The position numbers and the translations under genes were made by a program. Positions 10,619 to 18,500 of a stretch of DNA of 64,000 nucleotides are shown piece by piece (positions within the stretch are counted from its first letter, which is position 1; every line of letters begins with the position of its first letter). The notes below the pieces were generated by a model. The model saw only the letters and a program-made list of their open reading frames with translations, was not told where the DNA came from and did no database searches. Source of the stretch: Microbacterium sulfonylureivorans (lineage in GTDB: Bacteria > Actinomycetota > Actinomycetes > Actinomycetales > Microbacteriaceae); contig NZ_RJAD01000001.1 of the NCBI RefSeq assembly GCF_003999995.1, positions 744,001 through 808,000 of the forward strand. Reading direction: 5' to 3'.

Positions 10619-11626
10619 TCAGAAGCCCTTGCCGTCGTCGATCGCGGCCTGGCCGGCCTCGGGCGAGTCGAAGGTCTCACCGGGGACGATGATGGTCTTC
10701 TCGACGCTGTCGCCCGCGAGCGCGGAGTTGACGGCCTCGACGGCGAGGTCGCCGAAGAAGGGGTTGTACTGAGCGACGAAGCTCAGCTCACCCGCGGCGA
10801 GCGCCTCGAGGGCCGGCGTGGTGCCGTCGATCGTGGCGATCTTGACGTCGGTTCCCGGAGTGAGACCGGCGGCCGTCACGGCAGCAGCCGCTCCGATGCC
10901 CATCTCGTCGTTCTGGGCGAAGACGAACTGGAGGTCGGGGTTCTCCTTCAGCACGGTCTCGATGACCGACTTGCCCTCGTCAGCGGTCCAGTTGGCGGTC
11001 TGCGCGCCGATCTTGTTCCAGCCGTCCTTGCCCTCGATCGCTGCCTCGAAGCCCTCGTTGCGCTCGTTCACGACCGAGAGGCCGGGGACGCCCTCGAGCG
11101 TGAAGTAGCTCGCACCCTCCGGGAACGTCTCGACAGCCCAGTCGCCCACGGTGCCGGCGACGTTCACGTTGTCCGGAGCGATGCGCGTGACGTAGAGGTC
11201 GTCGCTGGAGTCGACACCGCGGTCGAGCAGGATGACGGGGATCTCGGCCTCCTGGGCCAGCGCGAGCGAGTCGTCCCAGCCGGAAGCCTCGGTCGCGGTG
11301 AGGAGGATCACGTCCACCTCGTCGTTCACGAACGTCGCGAACGCGTCGAGCTGCGACTTCTGATCGGTCGGGCTCGCCGCGGGAGCGTACTTCAGGTCGA
11401 AGCCGGCGTCCTCGGAGAACGCGTCCTTGATCGCCTGCTCGTTGGCGTCGCGCCAGCCGCCCTCGGGGCCGACCGCGACGAAGCCGACGGTGGTGAGTTC
11501 GCCGTCGCCGCTGCCTTCGGAGCCGGTGTCGCCGTCGCCGCCGCCTGCGCAGCCGGCGAGACCGAGCGCGAGCGCCCCAGCGCCGACGAAGCCGATCAGG
11601 CCGAGCATCCGCTTCTTGTTTGCCAT
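10619..11626 (-). CDS. Sugar-binding lipoprotein, YtfQ-like
   Basis: 335 residues. Lys-rich N-terminus, hydrophobic core and lipobox LGLAGC give a lipoprotein signal. The mature part is a periplasmic-binding-protein type 1 fold. Segments such as VGPEGGWRDANEQAIKDAF, LLDRGVDSSDD and FAQNDEMGIGAAAAV resemble E. coli YtfQ, the galactofuranose-binding protein. The ATG at 11626 has AAGGAGG seven bases upstream; the frame is open further up without a better site. It is the first transporter gene of the operon that continues to araDBA, so arabinose (perhaps its furanose form) is the expected ligand. Ligand identity is inference. Confidence 0.9.
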   Translation of the reverse strand: MANKKRMLGLIGFVGAGALALGLAGCAGGGDGDTGSEGSGDGELTTVGFVAVGPEGGWRDANEQAIKDAFSEDAGFDLKYAPAASPTDQKSQLDAFATFVNDEVDVILLTATEASGWDDSLALAQEAEIPVILLDRGVDSSDDLYVTRIAPDNVNVAGTVGDWAVETFPEGASYFTLEGVPGLSVVNERNEGFEAAIEGKDGWNKIGAQTANWTADEGKSVIETVLKENPDLQFVFAQNDEMGIGAAAAVTAAGLTPGTDVKIATIDGTTPALEALAAGELSFVAQYNPFFGDLAVEAVNSALAGDSVEKTIIVPGETFDSPEAGQAAIDDGKGF

Positions 11627-11714
11627 CTCTTCTCCTCCTTGAGACTCCCCGACGCTCTCGGTCGGGGAGAAGTCCCTGTGCCCCAGCGGGACACTCTCGG
11701 GTGTGTGCGAATCC

Positions 11715-11743
11715 ATTGTGCGCGCTAACATCCCTGCGCGCAA
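11715..11743 (-). promoter_or_regulatory. Promoter with LacI-type operator for the transporter-ara operon
   Basis: Read on the minus strand, TTGCGC, 17 bases, CACAAT lie upstream of the binding-protein gene. The spacer and -10 contain TGTTAGCGCGCACA (11717-11730), an imperfect copy of the TGTTAGCGCTAACA palindrome seen at other arabinan promoters in this window. Repression by promoter occlusion fits. The regulator is inferred to be the adjacent LacI protein. Confidence 0.55.
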
Positions 11744-11770
11744 CTCATTTCGCGAGATTCGTTACTTCTC

Positions 11771-11784
11771 CGTTACCGCGAACA
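11771..11784 (-). promoter_or_regulatory. Second operator-like palindrome
   Basis: CGTTACCGCGAACA resembles the TGTTnCCGGTAACA style found at 15532 and 26838. It sits about 30 bases upstream of the -35 box of the transporter-ara promoter and downstream of the LacI gene. Confidence 0.4.
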
Positions 11785-11865
11785 TTAACACGCGGCCGTG
11801 AGCGGCAACATCCCCCGCGCGCGCACGCCGAACGTCCTCACCCGGTGCGCGGGGCGTGGCGTCGC

Positions 11866-12885
11866 TCAGGCCCGCGGCGGCGCGGTCGAGCTGCGGACGA
11901 TGAGCCGCGGCTCGATGATGTCGTGCTCCGCGATGTCGTCACCCTCGATCGCGGAGATGATGATCTGCAGCGCGAGCGCGCCGAGGGCAGCGAAGTCCTG
12001 TCGCACCGTGGTGAGCGGCGGCAGGAAGTGCCGGGCGTCGGGCAGGTCGTCGAAACCGACGACGCTGATGTCGTCCGGGACCCGCAGCCCCCGCTCGGAG
12101 AGGCCGTGCACGAGGCCGAGCGCCATCTGGTCATTGGCCGCGAACACGGCGGTCGCGTCGGCGAAATCGTAGGTCTTGCCGAACGTGTAGCCGTAGTCCG
12201 ACGTCCAGTCGCCGACCACCGGAGGCGCGATCGTGAGCCCGGCGTCGGCGAGGGCGTCGCGCCAGCCCTGCTCCCGGGCACGGGCGTCGTACCAGTCGAG
12301 GGGACCGGAGAGGTGCGCGATGGACCGATGGCCGAGTTCGATCAGGTGCATCACGGCGGCCATGGCACCGGCGCGCTGGTCGACCGCAGCGGTGTGCATC
12401 TCGGCATCCGGCTCGGCCTTGATCACGAGGGTCGGAAGACCGGTGCTCTGCTGGCGCAGCATGTCGAGCGACGAGGCGCGCGGGGCGATGACGCACAGTG
12501 CGTCGACGCCCTGGGTCACCAGCTCCACCACTCCGGTGTCGATCTGCGACTCCTCGTCGTCGGAGATCGAGAACGCACTGATCGCGTAGCCGGCGTCGCG
12601 GGCGGCGCTCTCGATGGCGCGCAGGGTGCTGTTCGGGCCCCATTGGACGGGACTGTCGACGAGGACGCCGATGCGCATCGCCCGCCGCGTGGCGAGAGCA
12701 CGCGCGATCGAGCTGCGCGTGTAGTTCATCTCGTCGATCGCCTGGAGAACGCGCTCGCGCGTGGACTCGCGGATGTTCGGATGCCCGTTCAGCACGCGCG
12801 AGACGGTCATGTGCGAGACGCCGGCCTGCTTCGCCACGTCGTAGATGCTCGGCCGCTGCCAGCCCCGTGTCACCTGTTCGGACAT
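11866..12885 (-). CDS. LacI-family transcriptional regulator (candidate arabinose/arabinan repressor)
   Basis: 339 residues. The N-terminal helix-turn-helix reads YDVAKQAGVSHMTVSRVL, followed by the hinge helix region SSIARALATRRAMRIGVL and a periplasmic-binding-like sensor domain ending in the usual RLIVRSS. The ATG at 12885 follows GAGGTG at seven bases. It lies directly upstream of the transporter-araDBA operon in the same direction, with 239 bases between that hold operator-like palindromes. By position it is the best candidate for the TGTTAGCGCTAACA sites across the locus; binding is not shown. Confidence 0.92.
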   Translation of the reverse strand: MSEQVTRGWQRPSIYDVAKQAGVSHMTVSRVLNGHPNIRESTRERVLQAIDEMNYTRSSIARALATRRAMRIGVLVDSPVQWGPNSTLRAIESAARDAGYAISAFSISDDEESQIDTGVVELVTQGVDALCVIAPRASSLDMLRQQSTGLPTLVIKAEPDAEMHTAAVDQRAGAMAAVMHLIELGHRSIAHLSGPLDWYDARAREQGWRDALADAGLTIAPPVVGDWTSDYGYTFGKTYDFADATAVFAANDQMALGLVHGLSERGLRVPDDISVVGFDDLPDARHFLPPLTTVRQDFAALGALALQIIISAIEGDDIAEHDIIEPRLIVRSSTAPPRA

Positions 12886-12940
12886 TGCCGCTCACCTCGT
12901 TCGCTCATGCTGACCACATCGTAGGCCGTGCCGACGCGAC

Positions 12941-13456
12941 TCACGGGCGACGCCCCGCCGACCGCAGGAGCGCCAGGGAGGCGCCGCCGACCGCGGCCAC
13001 AGCCGCAGCCGCGCCACCGGCGATGATCCAGCCGACCGGCTGCTCGCCTCCTTCGCCGCTCGCGCCGGGGGCCGAGCCACTGCCAGGTCGCGGGTTTCCG
13101 GGGTTGCCCGGGTTGCCGGGCTTACCGGGCTTTCCCGGCTTTCCCGGCGGGTTTCCGGGGGTGCCCGGGTTGCCGGGATTGCCCGGATGGCCCGGATGGC
13201 CCGGGTGACCGGGATGCCCCGGGTGACCGGGGTGGCCCGGGTGACCGGGATGCCCCGGGTGCCCGGGATGCCCGGGGTGGCCGGGATGCTCGGGGTGGCA
13301 TCGCGAGGTGCACTCGAGCGGAGCGATCACGACCGTGACTGCGACGCCCTCGGGATCCGCGTCGGGCTCATCCGCCGACGCGGGCGACGGCACCGCGAAC
13401 GTGGAGAGCGAGATCAACAGGATCGCTCCGCCGAGCAGACGCGGGATGCCCCTCAC
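12941..13456 (-). CDS. Secreted collagen-like His-Pro-Gly repeat protein with C-terminal membrane anchor
   Basis: 171 residues. A signal peptide (about 1-28, ending ASA) is followed by a short segment with two Cys (LECTSRC). Next come about ten His-Pro-Gly triplets, then Asn/Thr/Lys-Pro-Gly triplets, a linker and one transmembrane helix (about 143-165) with an Arg-rich end. There is no LPxTG motif. Gly-X-Y repeats predict a rigid, collagen-like or polyproline stalk; His in every X position could bind metal. The start overlaps the stop of the DUF916-like gene by four bases. It may play the part of the small anchored subunit of a cell-surface complex; the function itself is unknown. Confidence 0.8.
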   Translation of the reverse strand: MRGIPRLLGGAILLISLSTFAVPSPASADEPDADPEGVAVTVVIAPLECTSRCHPEHPGHPGHPGHPGHPGHPGHPGHPGHPGHPGHPGHPGNPGNPGTPGNPPGKPGKPGKPGNPGNPGNPRPGSGSAPGASGEGGEQPVGWIIAGGAAAAVAAVGGASLALLRSAGRRP

Positions 13457-14523
13457 GAGGCGTCCACCGGGGCATCCGCCTCACGGCGGCCGGCCTCGCG
13501 CGCGTCGGAGAGGAGCGCGTCGAGCCGACGACGCGAGCGGATGCGGCCCCACACGATCGCGCCGATCACCAGGGCGACGCCCGCGAGCAGAAGAAGCTGA
13601 GGCCATGGCACCGCCCACACGACGACCTCGGCCACGACCGGTGTCATCGTGGCGGTCTCACCGTCCATGGTGACGACGATCGGGCGGAGGACGACCTTCG
13701 TCGGCACCAGGAAGAGCGGCCACACGTCGTCGACGACGGCGGCCATGCTGCGGGTGTCGCCGGGCAGGAGCTCCTGGCGGATCTCGCCCTCGGCGGGGAA
13801 GGCCGCCTGCTGCCCGCCGGCTTCGACCACGCCCTCGGCGATCAGCCGGGTGTTGCCCTCGTTCACGACGTCGAAGGTCACCGTCATCTCGCCGGGACGC
13901 AGCGGATTCCACGACAGCGAGTAGCCGGCCACGAGGGACTCCACGGCGGCGGCCGGCGTGATCTCGCCGGTGACCCGGGTGAGGACGCGGAAGCCGACGC
14001 GGCTCTCGACGCCGACGCTCGCGCCGTCGTCTCCCGACTGCACTGACAGGATCGACGCGGTGATGCCGGCTGCGTGGTCGCCCGGCTCCGCGGTGTCGGG
14101 CACCGTGATCTCGAAGGGGATCACGACCGTCTCCCCCGCCGGTACGGCGACCTCGTCGGGCAGCGAGATCCACGTTCCCGAATCGACCGACTCCTGGTCG
14201 GCCGGAAGCATGTCGAAGCGGCCGGCGCGTGTGTAGAACCCGTCGGCCGCGGCGAGCCGGAAGGTGACGTCGACATCGCTGACGTTGCGCACCGCGAAGT
14301 GGTCGTCGACGGAGTCGCCCGGGTCGATGTCGTGCTCGACCGCGGTGCGGCCGTCGGGACCCGACTCGTCCGCCGGCGTGACCGACCAGCGAATCGTCGA
14401 AGGGTCGTCCGCGTCGTCGGCCGCGGTCGCCGACGCGGCGGAGCCCGAGGCGAACGCGACAGCGAGGAGGGCGGCGAGCATCGCGCGGCCGGCCCGGCCG
14501 ATGCGCGGGGTCAGATGAGACAC
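13453..14523 (-). CDS. DUF916-like (WxL-interacting type) surface protein
   Basis: 356 residues. Signal peptide (about 1-34), then an extracellular region with IRWSVTPADESGPDG, FRLAAADGFYTRAG and VIPFEITVPDTAEPGDHAAG. These resemble the beta-sandwich repeats of DUF916/WxL-protein peptidoglycan-binding proteins. A transmembrane helix near 300-325 precedes a basic cytoplasmic tail. The start is a GTG at 14523 with only a weak ribosome site, which may keep its level below that of the upstream gene. It lies between a WxL-like protein gene and the collagen-like gene, an order reminiscent of Firmicute csc surface clusters. Family assignment is from motif memory. Confidence 0.7.
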   Translation of the reverse strand: MSHLTPRIGRAGRAMLAALLAVAFASGSAASATAADDADDPSTIRWSVTPADESGPDGRTAVEHDIDPGDSVDDHFAVRNVSDVDVTFRLAAADGFYTRAGRFDMLPADQESVDSGTWISLPDEVAVPAGETVVIPFEITVPDTAEPGDHAAGITASILSVQSGDDGASVGVESRVGFRVLTRVTGEITPAAAVESLVAGYSLSWNPLRPGEMTVTFDVVNEGNTRLIAEGVVEAGGQQAAFPAEGEIRQELLPGDTRSMAAVVDDVWPLFLVPTKVVLRPIVVTMDGETATMTPVVAEVVVWAVPWPQLLLLAGVALVIGAIVWGRIRSRRRLDALLSDAREAGRREADAPVDAS

Positions 14524-14544
14524 GGTGGTGGGATCCAGACGTCA

Positions 14545-14576
14545 GGGTCGGGGCCGTGAGATCACGGCCCCGACCC
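14545..14576 (-). terminator. Intercistronic hairpin behind the WxL-like gene
   Basis: A 15-base perfect inverted repeat (GGGTCGGGGCCGTGA and its complement) with a two-base centre, 22 bases after the stop of the WxL-like gene and before the DUF916-like gene. It lacks a T-run. It probably sets a high ratio of the first gene's product over the next two. Confidence 0.7.
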
Positions 14577-14597
14577 GATTCAACACGAACTGCAGGT

Positions 14598-15221
14598 TTA
14601 CTGGAGGGCGTCCTCCCACAGCGTCAGCGTGATGGTCGCCTGGTAGGCGCCCGGCGCGACGTCGACCGGCGTCTTGAGGAACAGGTCCGCGTTGGCCGAC
14701 CACGAGCCGCTGGGCAGCTCGCCGTAGTTCGGCGCAATGGCCAGGAGCTCCTCCGCGACGAGACCGACGGCGTCGGGGCCCTCGTCCAGGACGGTGTCGA
14801 CCTGCTCGCCCGCGGCGACGTCGCCGTCGCTGTCGTCGCTCGTCAGCGCCGGCGTCCAGCCGAGGTGCTCGGGGCCGATGGCCGGAGCCCCGGCGGCCGT
14901 GAACGACGACGACTGGCCGGTGACGTACCAGAACGTGTCGGCCGGGACCTCTTCGCGGTCGTCGGTGACGGTCACCGTCGGCAGCACGCCGTTGAACTGG
15001 CGGACCTCGGGGTCACCCGAGTCGACCTCGGTGAGCGCCGTCGTGTCGGCGCCGACGCTCATCGTCAGCGCTCCGACCGGCTCGAGGGCTTCGATGTTGA
15101 CATTGACGTCGACGTCGTCGCTGCCCAGCTCATCGGCGATCGCGGCACCCGCGACGCCGAGGAGCAGCATCCCGCCGAGTGCACCGGCTGCGGTGCGCGC
15201 GAACAGTCCTCGCTTGTTCAT
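14598..15221 (-). CDS. Secreted WxL-like surface protein
   Basis: 207 residues. Signal peptide MNKRGLFARTAAGALGG... with cleavage near ADEL (about 32). The mature protein is acidic, Ser/Asp-rich, without cysteine, and predicted all-beta. It ends in a strand pattern YQATITLTLWEDALQ, similar to the C-terminal edge of WxL-type or spore-coat-like surface proteins. The ATG at 15221 has GGAGAG seven bases upstream. It is the first gene of the cassette and is followed by a strong hairpin, so it is probably the most abundant subunit. No enzymatic motif is seen. Confidence 0.65.
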   Translation of the reverse strand: MNKRGLFARTAAGALGGMLLLGVAGAAIADELGSDDVDVNVNIEALEPVGALTMSVGADTTALTEVDSGDPEVRQFNGVLPTVTVTDDREEVPADTFWYVTGQSSSFTAAGAPAIGPEHLGWTPALTSDDSDGDVAAGEQVDTVLDEGPDAVGLVAEELLAIAPNYGELPSGSWSANADLFLKTPVDVAPGAYQATITLTLWEDALQ

Positions 15222-15530
15222 TGGTTCTCTCCATTCCCCGGCCGGCATCCCTGCCGCGCCGAATCTGCGAGTGACCGGATTGTCCGGCCGTCGGGTCTCG
15301 CCGGAGCATCGGCGGTCGCCGATCGCCCCATGTACCAAAGGGTGTGAAACGATGCGAAGCGGGGCTCCGAATCGGTGTCCGCCGGGTGCCGGTCCGCCCC
15401 ACGCGTCACCGTGCGCGACGAGGCTGCGGACGCGTGGACCGCGACACCGTGCCTCGACGGGTAGGAGGACGTTCTGAGCATGTTGCACCTTTGCTCGTGA
15501 TCCGACATCGGATCGCCTGGCTCGTAGTGA
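15222..15530 (-). other. Long 5' leader of the surface cassette, no convincing gene
   Basis: About 300 bases separate the predicted promoter from the WxL-like start codon. An open frame crosses it on the minus strand, but its predicted peptide is Arg/His/Ser-rich, low in hydrophobics and lacks a ribosome site. I treat the stretch as an untranslated leader. Confidence 0.4.
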
Positions 15531-15559
15531 ATGTTACCGGGAACAGTTAGCGGGAACAA
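15531..15559 (-). promoter_or_regulatory. Promoter of the surface cassette with overlapping operators
   Basis: On the minus strand TTGTTC, 17 bases, TAACAT. Two operator-like sequences overlap it: TGTTACCGGGAACA (15532-15545, over the -10) and AGTTAGCGGGAACA (15545-15558, over the spacer and -35). The same words occur at the arabinan-enzyme promoters, which suggests co-regulation. Confidence 0.55.
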
Positions 15560-15563
15560 GTAC

Positions 15564-15577
15564 CGAAATGGTTTTCG
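15564..15577. promoter_or_regulatory. CGAAA-TGGT-TTTCG palindrome
   Basis: Five-base arms (CGAAA / TTTCG) around TGGT, just upstream of the -35 box of the surface-cassette promoter. Close copies lie at 40387-40400 (CGCAATGGTTTTCG) and 43082-43095 (CGAAAGGGATTTCG), both at arabinan-locus promoters. A candidate operator for a second LacI regulator. Confidence 0.5.
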
Positions 15578-15593
15578 ATATTTCGATCCCGCA

Positions 15594-18500
15594 TCATCCG
15601 CAGCTGAGCACGGGATAGGCGGCGGTCGAGGTCACCGAGACCGCCTGACCGTCGACCGTCGCCGACCCGACCACGGTCGCGGTTCCCGCGGCGAGGTACG
15701 CGGTGCGCGTCGTGAATGCCGCCGCGGTGGTCTTGCCCGCAGCGAGTGTCGCGATCTGCTTCGAGCCGTACGCGGTCGAGATCGTCAGCGCCACGGGGAC
15801 GTCCGACGCGTTGGACGCCTGCACGGTCAGCACCGCCTTGCCCGCCACGCAGCGTGCCGAGGCGACGGCGGTCACCGTCAGCGGCGGAGCGGGATCCTCC
15901 CGCACGATCTCGATGCGGTAGGTCGCCGTGGTGGTGTGATCCTGCGCGGTCGCCCGGAGAGTGAGCACCGTGGGCGCATCGCCCTCCGCGAGCGCGACGG
16001 TCCGCGGCAGCGTGTCGTCGATCAGGATGTCGCCGACGAACACCAGTCCGCTCGGAACAGCGGGATCGGCGTCGAACGTGGCGGTCGTCGCGTCCTCGGG
16101 CACGGTGGCGGTGTACGCGTAGACGCCGTCCGTCAGCGCCGGGGCGAGCACACCGTCCTCGAACGAGAGACCGGTGAGATCGGCATCCGTCCCGTACGTC
16201 GTCTTCGAGGTCGTGTAGACGCCGAACACCCCGCCGACGTAGCTCGTTCCGTTGCCCTGGAAGCGCACCGTCACGACCGGGATCTTCTCGCCGTCCTCGT
16301 CGAGGACGTAGTCGCCGTTCTGGTTCCGCTTGTAGCTGTCGGTCGCCTCGATGCCGTCCAGCACCGCCGCCGGGATCTCGTCGTACTGGATGTAGAAGCT
16401 CGTCGCTCCGTTGGCGTTGGTCACACGCTCGTGCTTGAGGAGCACGTCGTTGACGTAGACGTCGAACGTGCGCCCGTTGTCTCCCCCGAAGTAGCGCACC
16501 CCGAGGTAGTTCTTCGGAAGCGTCGGATCGACGATCATGTCGTACTGGAAGTACGCGTCGGTCGCGATCTGGCCGTCGCGGTATCCCTCGCCCAGCCAGA
16601 CGCCGACGCCGGACTTGTTGAACTCGTAGTTCTTGTCGGCCTCGCTGTTGTTGTTGTCGAACGACGTGAGCGAGTCGATCGTCGTCTCGTCGATGCGCAG
16701 CTGCTCCTTGCCCTTGCGGATGAGCGCCTGCGCCTCGGCGGAGTCGGGCTGTGCAAGGTTCATGTATGTCGCATAGCGTGCGTCGTACAGCGAGTAGTAC
16801 GGCTCGAAGGTGAGGGCCTCGGATGCCGCATCCACACCCTGCAGCTTGAACCGCATCGTCTCGATGCCGTTGGCGTTCACGCCGTCGGCGATGCGCACCA
16901 GGTTGTCGGCGATGCCGGCCTTGAACGCCTCGGCGTCGGCCGTGACGATGTTGTTGTTCACGGACTTGTCGGCCTGGCTCATGCGCACGAGCACGCCGGC
17001 GACGTACGACGCGTCGACGTTGGTGCGGTTGAGCTCCGTCGCCAGCAGCACCGGGCCGTACGTGAAGGCAACCCAGTTCGGGTTCTCGGTGCCGTCGTCG
17101 ACGGCGACCTCGGCCGGGAGCACGTAGGTGATCTCGTCACCCGCGGCCACCTCGACCGCGAGGTAGCCGTCGGACTCGAGGGACGCGACATCCCGACCCT
17201 CGCCGTTCACCGTGAGGGTCGGCGTTCCCGCGACCCAGGCGGGGACGCGCAGCCGAAGGGTCGTGCCGTCGGCGAGCGCGCCGCCGTCGAGGGAATCCAC
17301 CGAGAAGGTCACGGTGTCGTCGGCCGGGACGTCCGCGGTCTGGCTGAGCCTGAGATTCTGCTCCTCGGAGGTCAGCTCCGACGAGCGGAACATGTTGACG
17401 TAGACCGACGAGCCCTTGCGGAAGTAGATCGAGTCGCCGAGCTTGGTGAAGCTCTCGGTCGCCGTTCCGTGGTCGCACCAGAACTCATCGAACGGACGGC
17501 CGAAGATCTTCGCGTACCCCGCCGTCTGCGGCTGGAAGTACGTCATCATGCCGGTCTCGGGGTTCTGCGACGCGAGGATCGTGTTGATGTACGTCGACTC
17601 GTAGAAGTCCGCGTACTTCACGTCGGGGTCGACTTGGAACAGCGCCCGCGACAGCTTGAGCATGTTGTACTCGTTGCAGCCCTCGGAGGTCGAGTTCTCG
17701 CCGTAGCCGGACGTCGTTCCGCTCGTCGCGTGCTCGTACAGCGTCTCGGGCGCGTGGAAGTGCTCGGAGTAGCTGTTGCCACCGTTGGCGTAGGTGTGGT
17801 CGTCGACCACCATCTGCCAGAAGTTCTCCGCCGCGGTGCGGTACATCCCGAGACTGCTCTTCTCCGCCGCCGTCAGCGTCGCGTAGAGGTGCGGGTTGTC
17901 GGTGAAGACGGTGTAGCGCTTGAGGGCGCCGATGAGCTTCGGGATGGTCGTGTTCGCGTGCTTGCCGTTGAGCACGTCCTGCCCGGCGGCGAGCTGCTGG
18001 AACAGCGTGACCTCGTCGAAGTACTCGGCCGCGCGCTTGTGGACCGGGTTCTCGGTGATGCTGTAGAGCTCGTACAGCGCCTCGTTCATGCCGCCGTACT
18101 CGGTCGCCAGGATGCTCGAGGGGTTCGCCTGACGCCCGGCCCAGTCGCGCACCCAGGTGCCGAACCCGCTCGCGACGGCGAGCGCCTTGGCGGACACCGC
18201 CTCGGGAGCCTGCTGGTGGGCGTCGAGGAGCCCCGCCAGCACCTTATGCAGGTTGTAGAACGGGACGAGGAGCCCGGAGCCGCCGCTGGGCAGCACGCTC
18301 GTCGCGAACGGCGCCACGTAGCCGGCGTTCGCCGGGTCGAGCAGTGCGTACGCCTTCTGGGCGCGGTCGAGCCCGTCGACCGCGGTCGTCAGCTTGGCGA
18401 GCAGCTGGGCCTTGATCGCGGCGTCGGTCGTCGTCGCATACGACTGCGAGAGCGCCGAGATGTAGTGGCCGAAGAAGTGCCCCTGGAAGCGGGTGCCGCT

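Noticed and set aside
13086..13297. Short regular repeats that might look like a CRISPR or minisatellite array
   Set aside because: The units are nine bases, in frame, and encode Pro-Gly triplets of a signal-peptide-bearing protein.
15218..15559. Possible 113-residue protein upstream of the WxL-like gene
   Set aside because: It begins inside the promoter/operator, has no ribosome site and an Arg/His/Ser-rich composition; more likely leader RNA.
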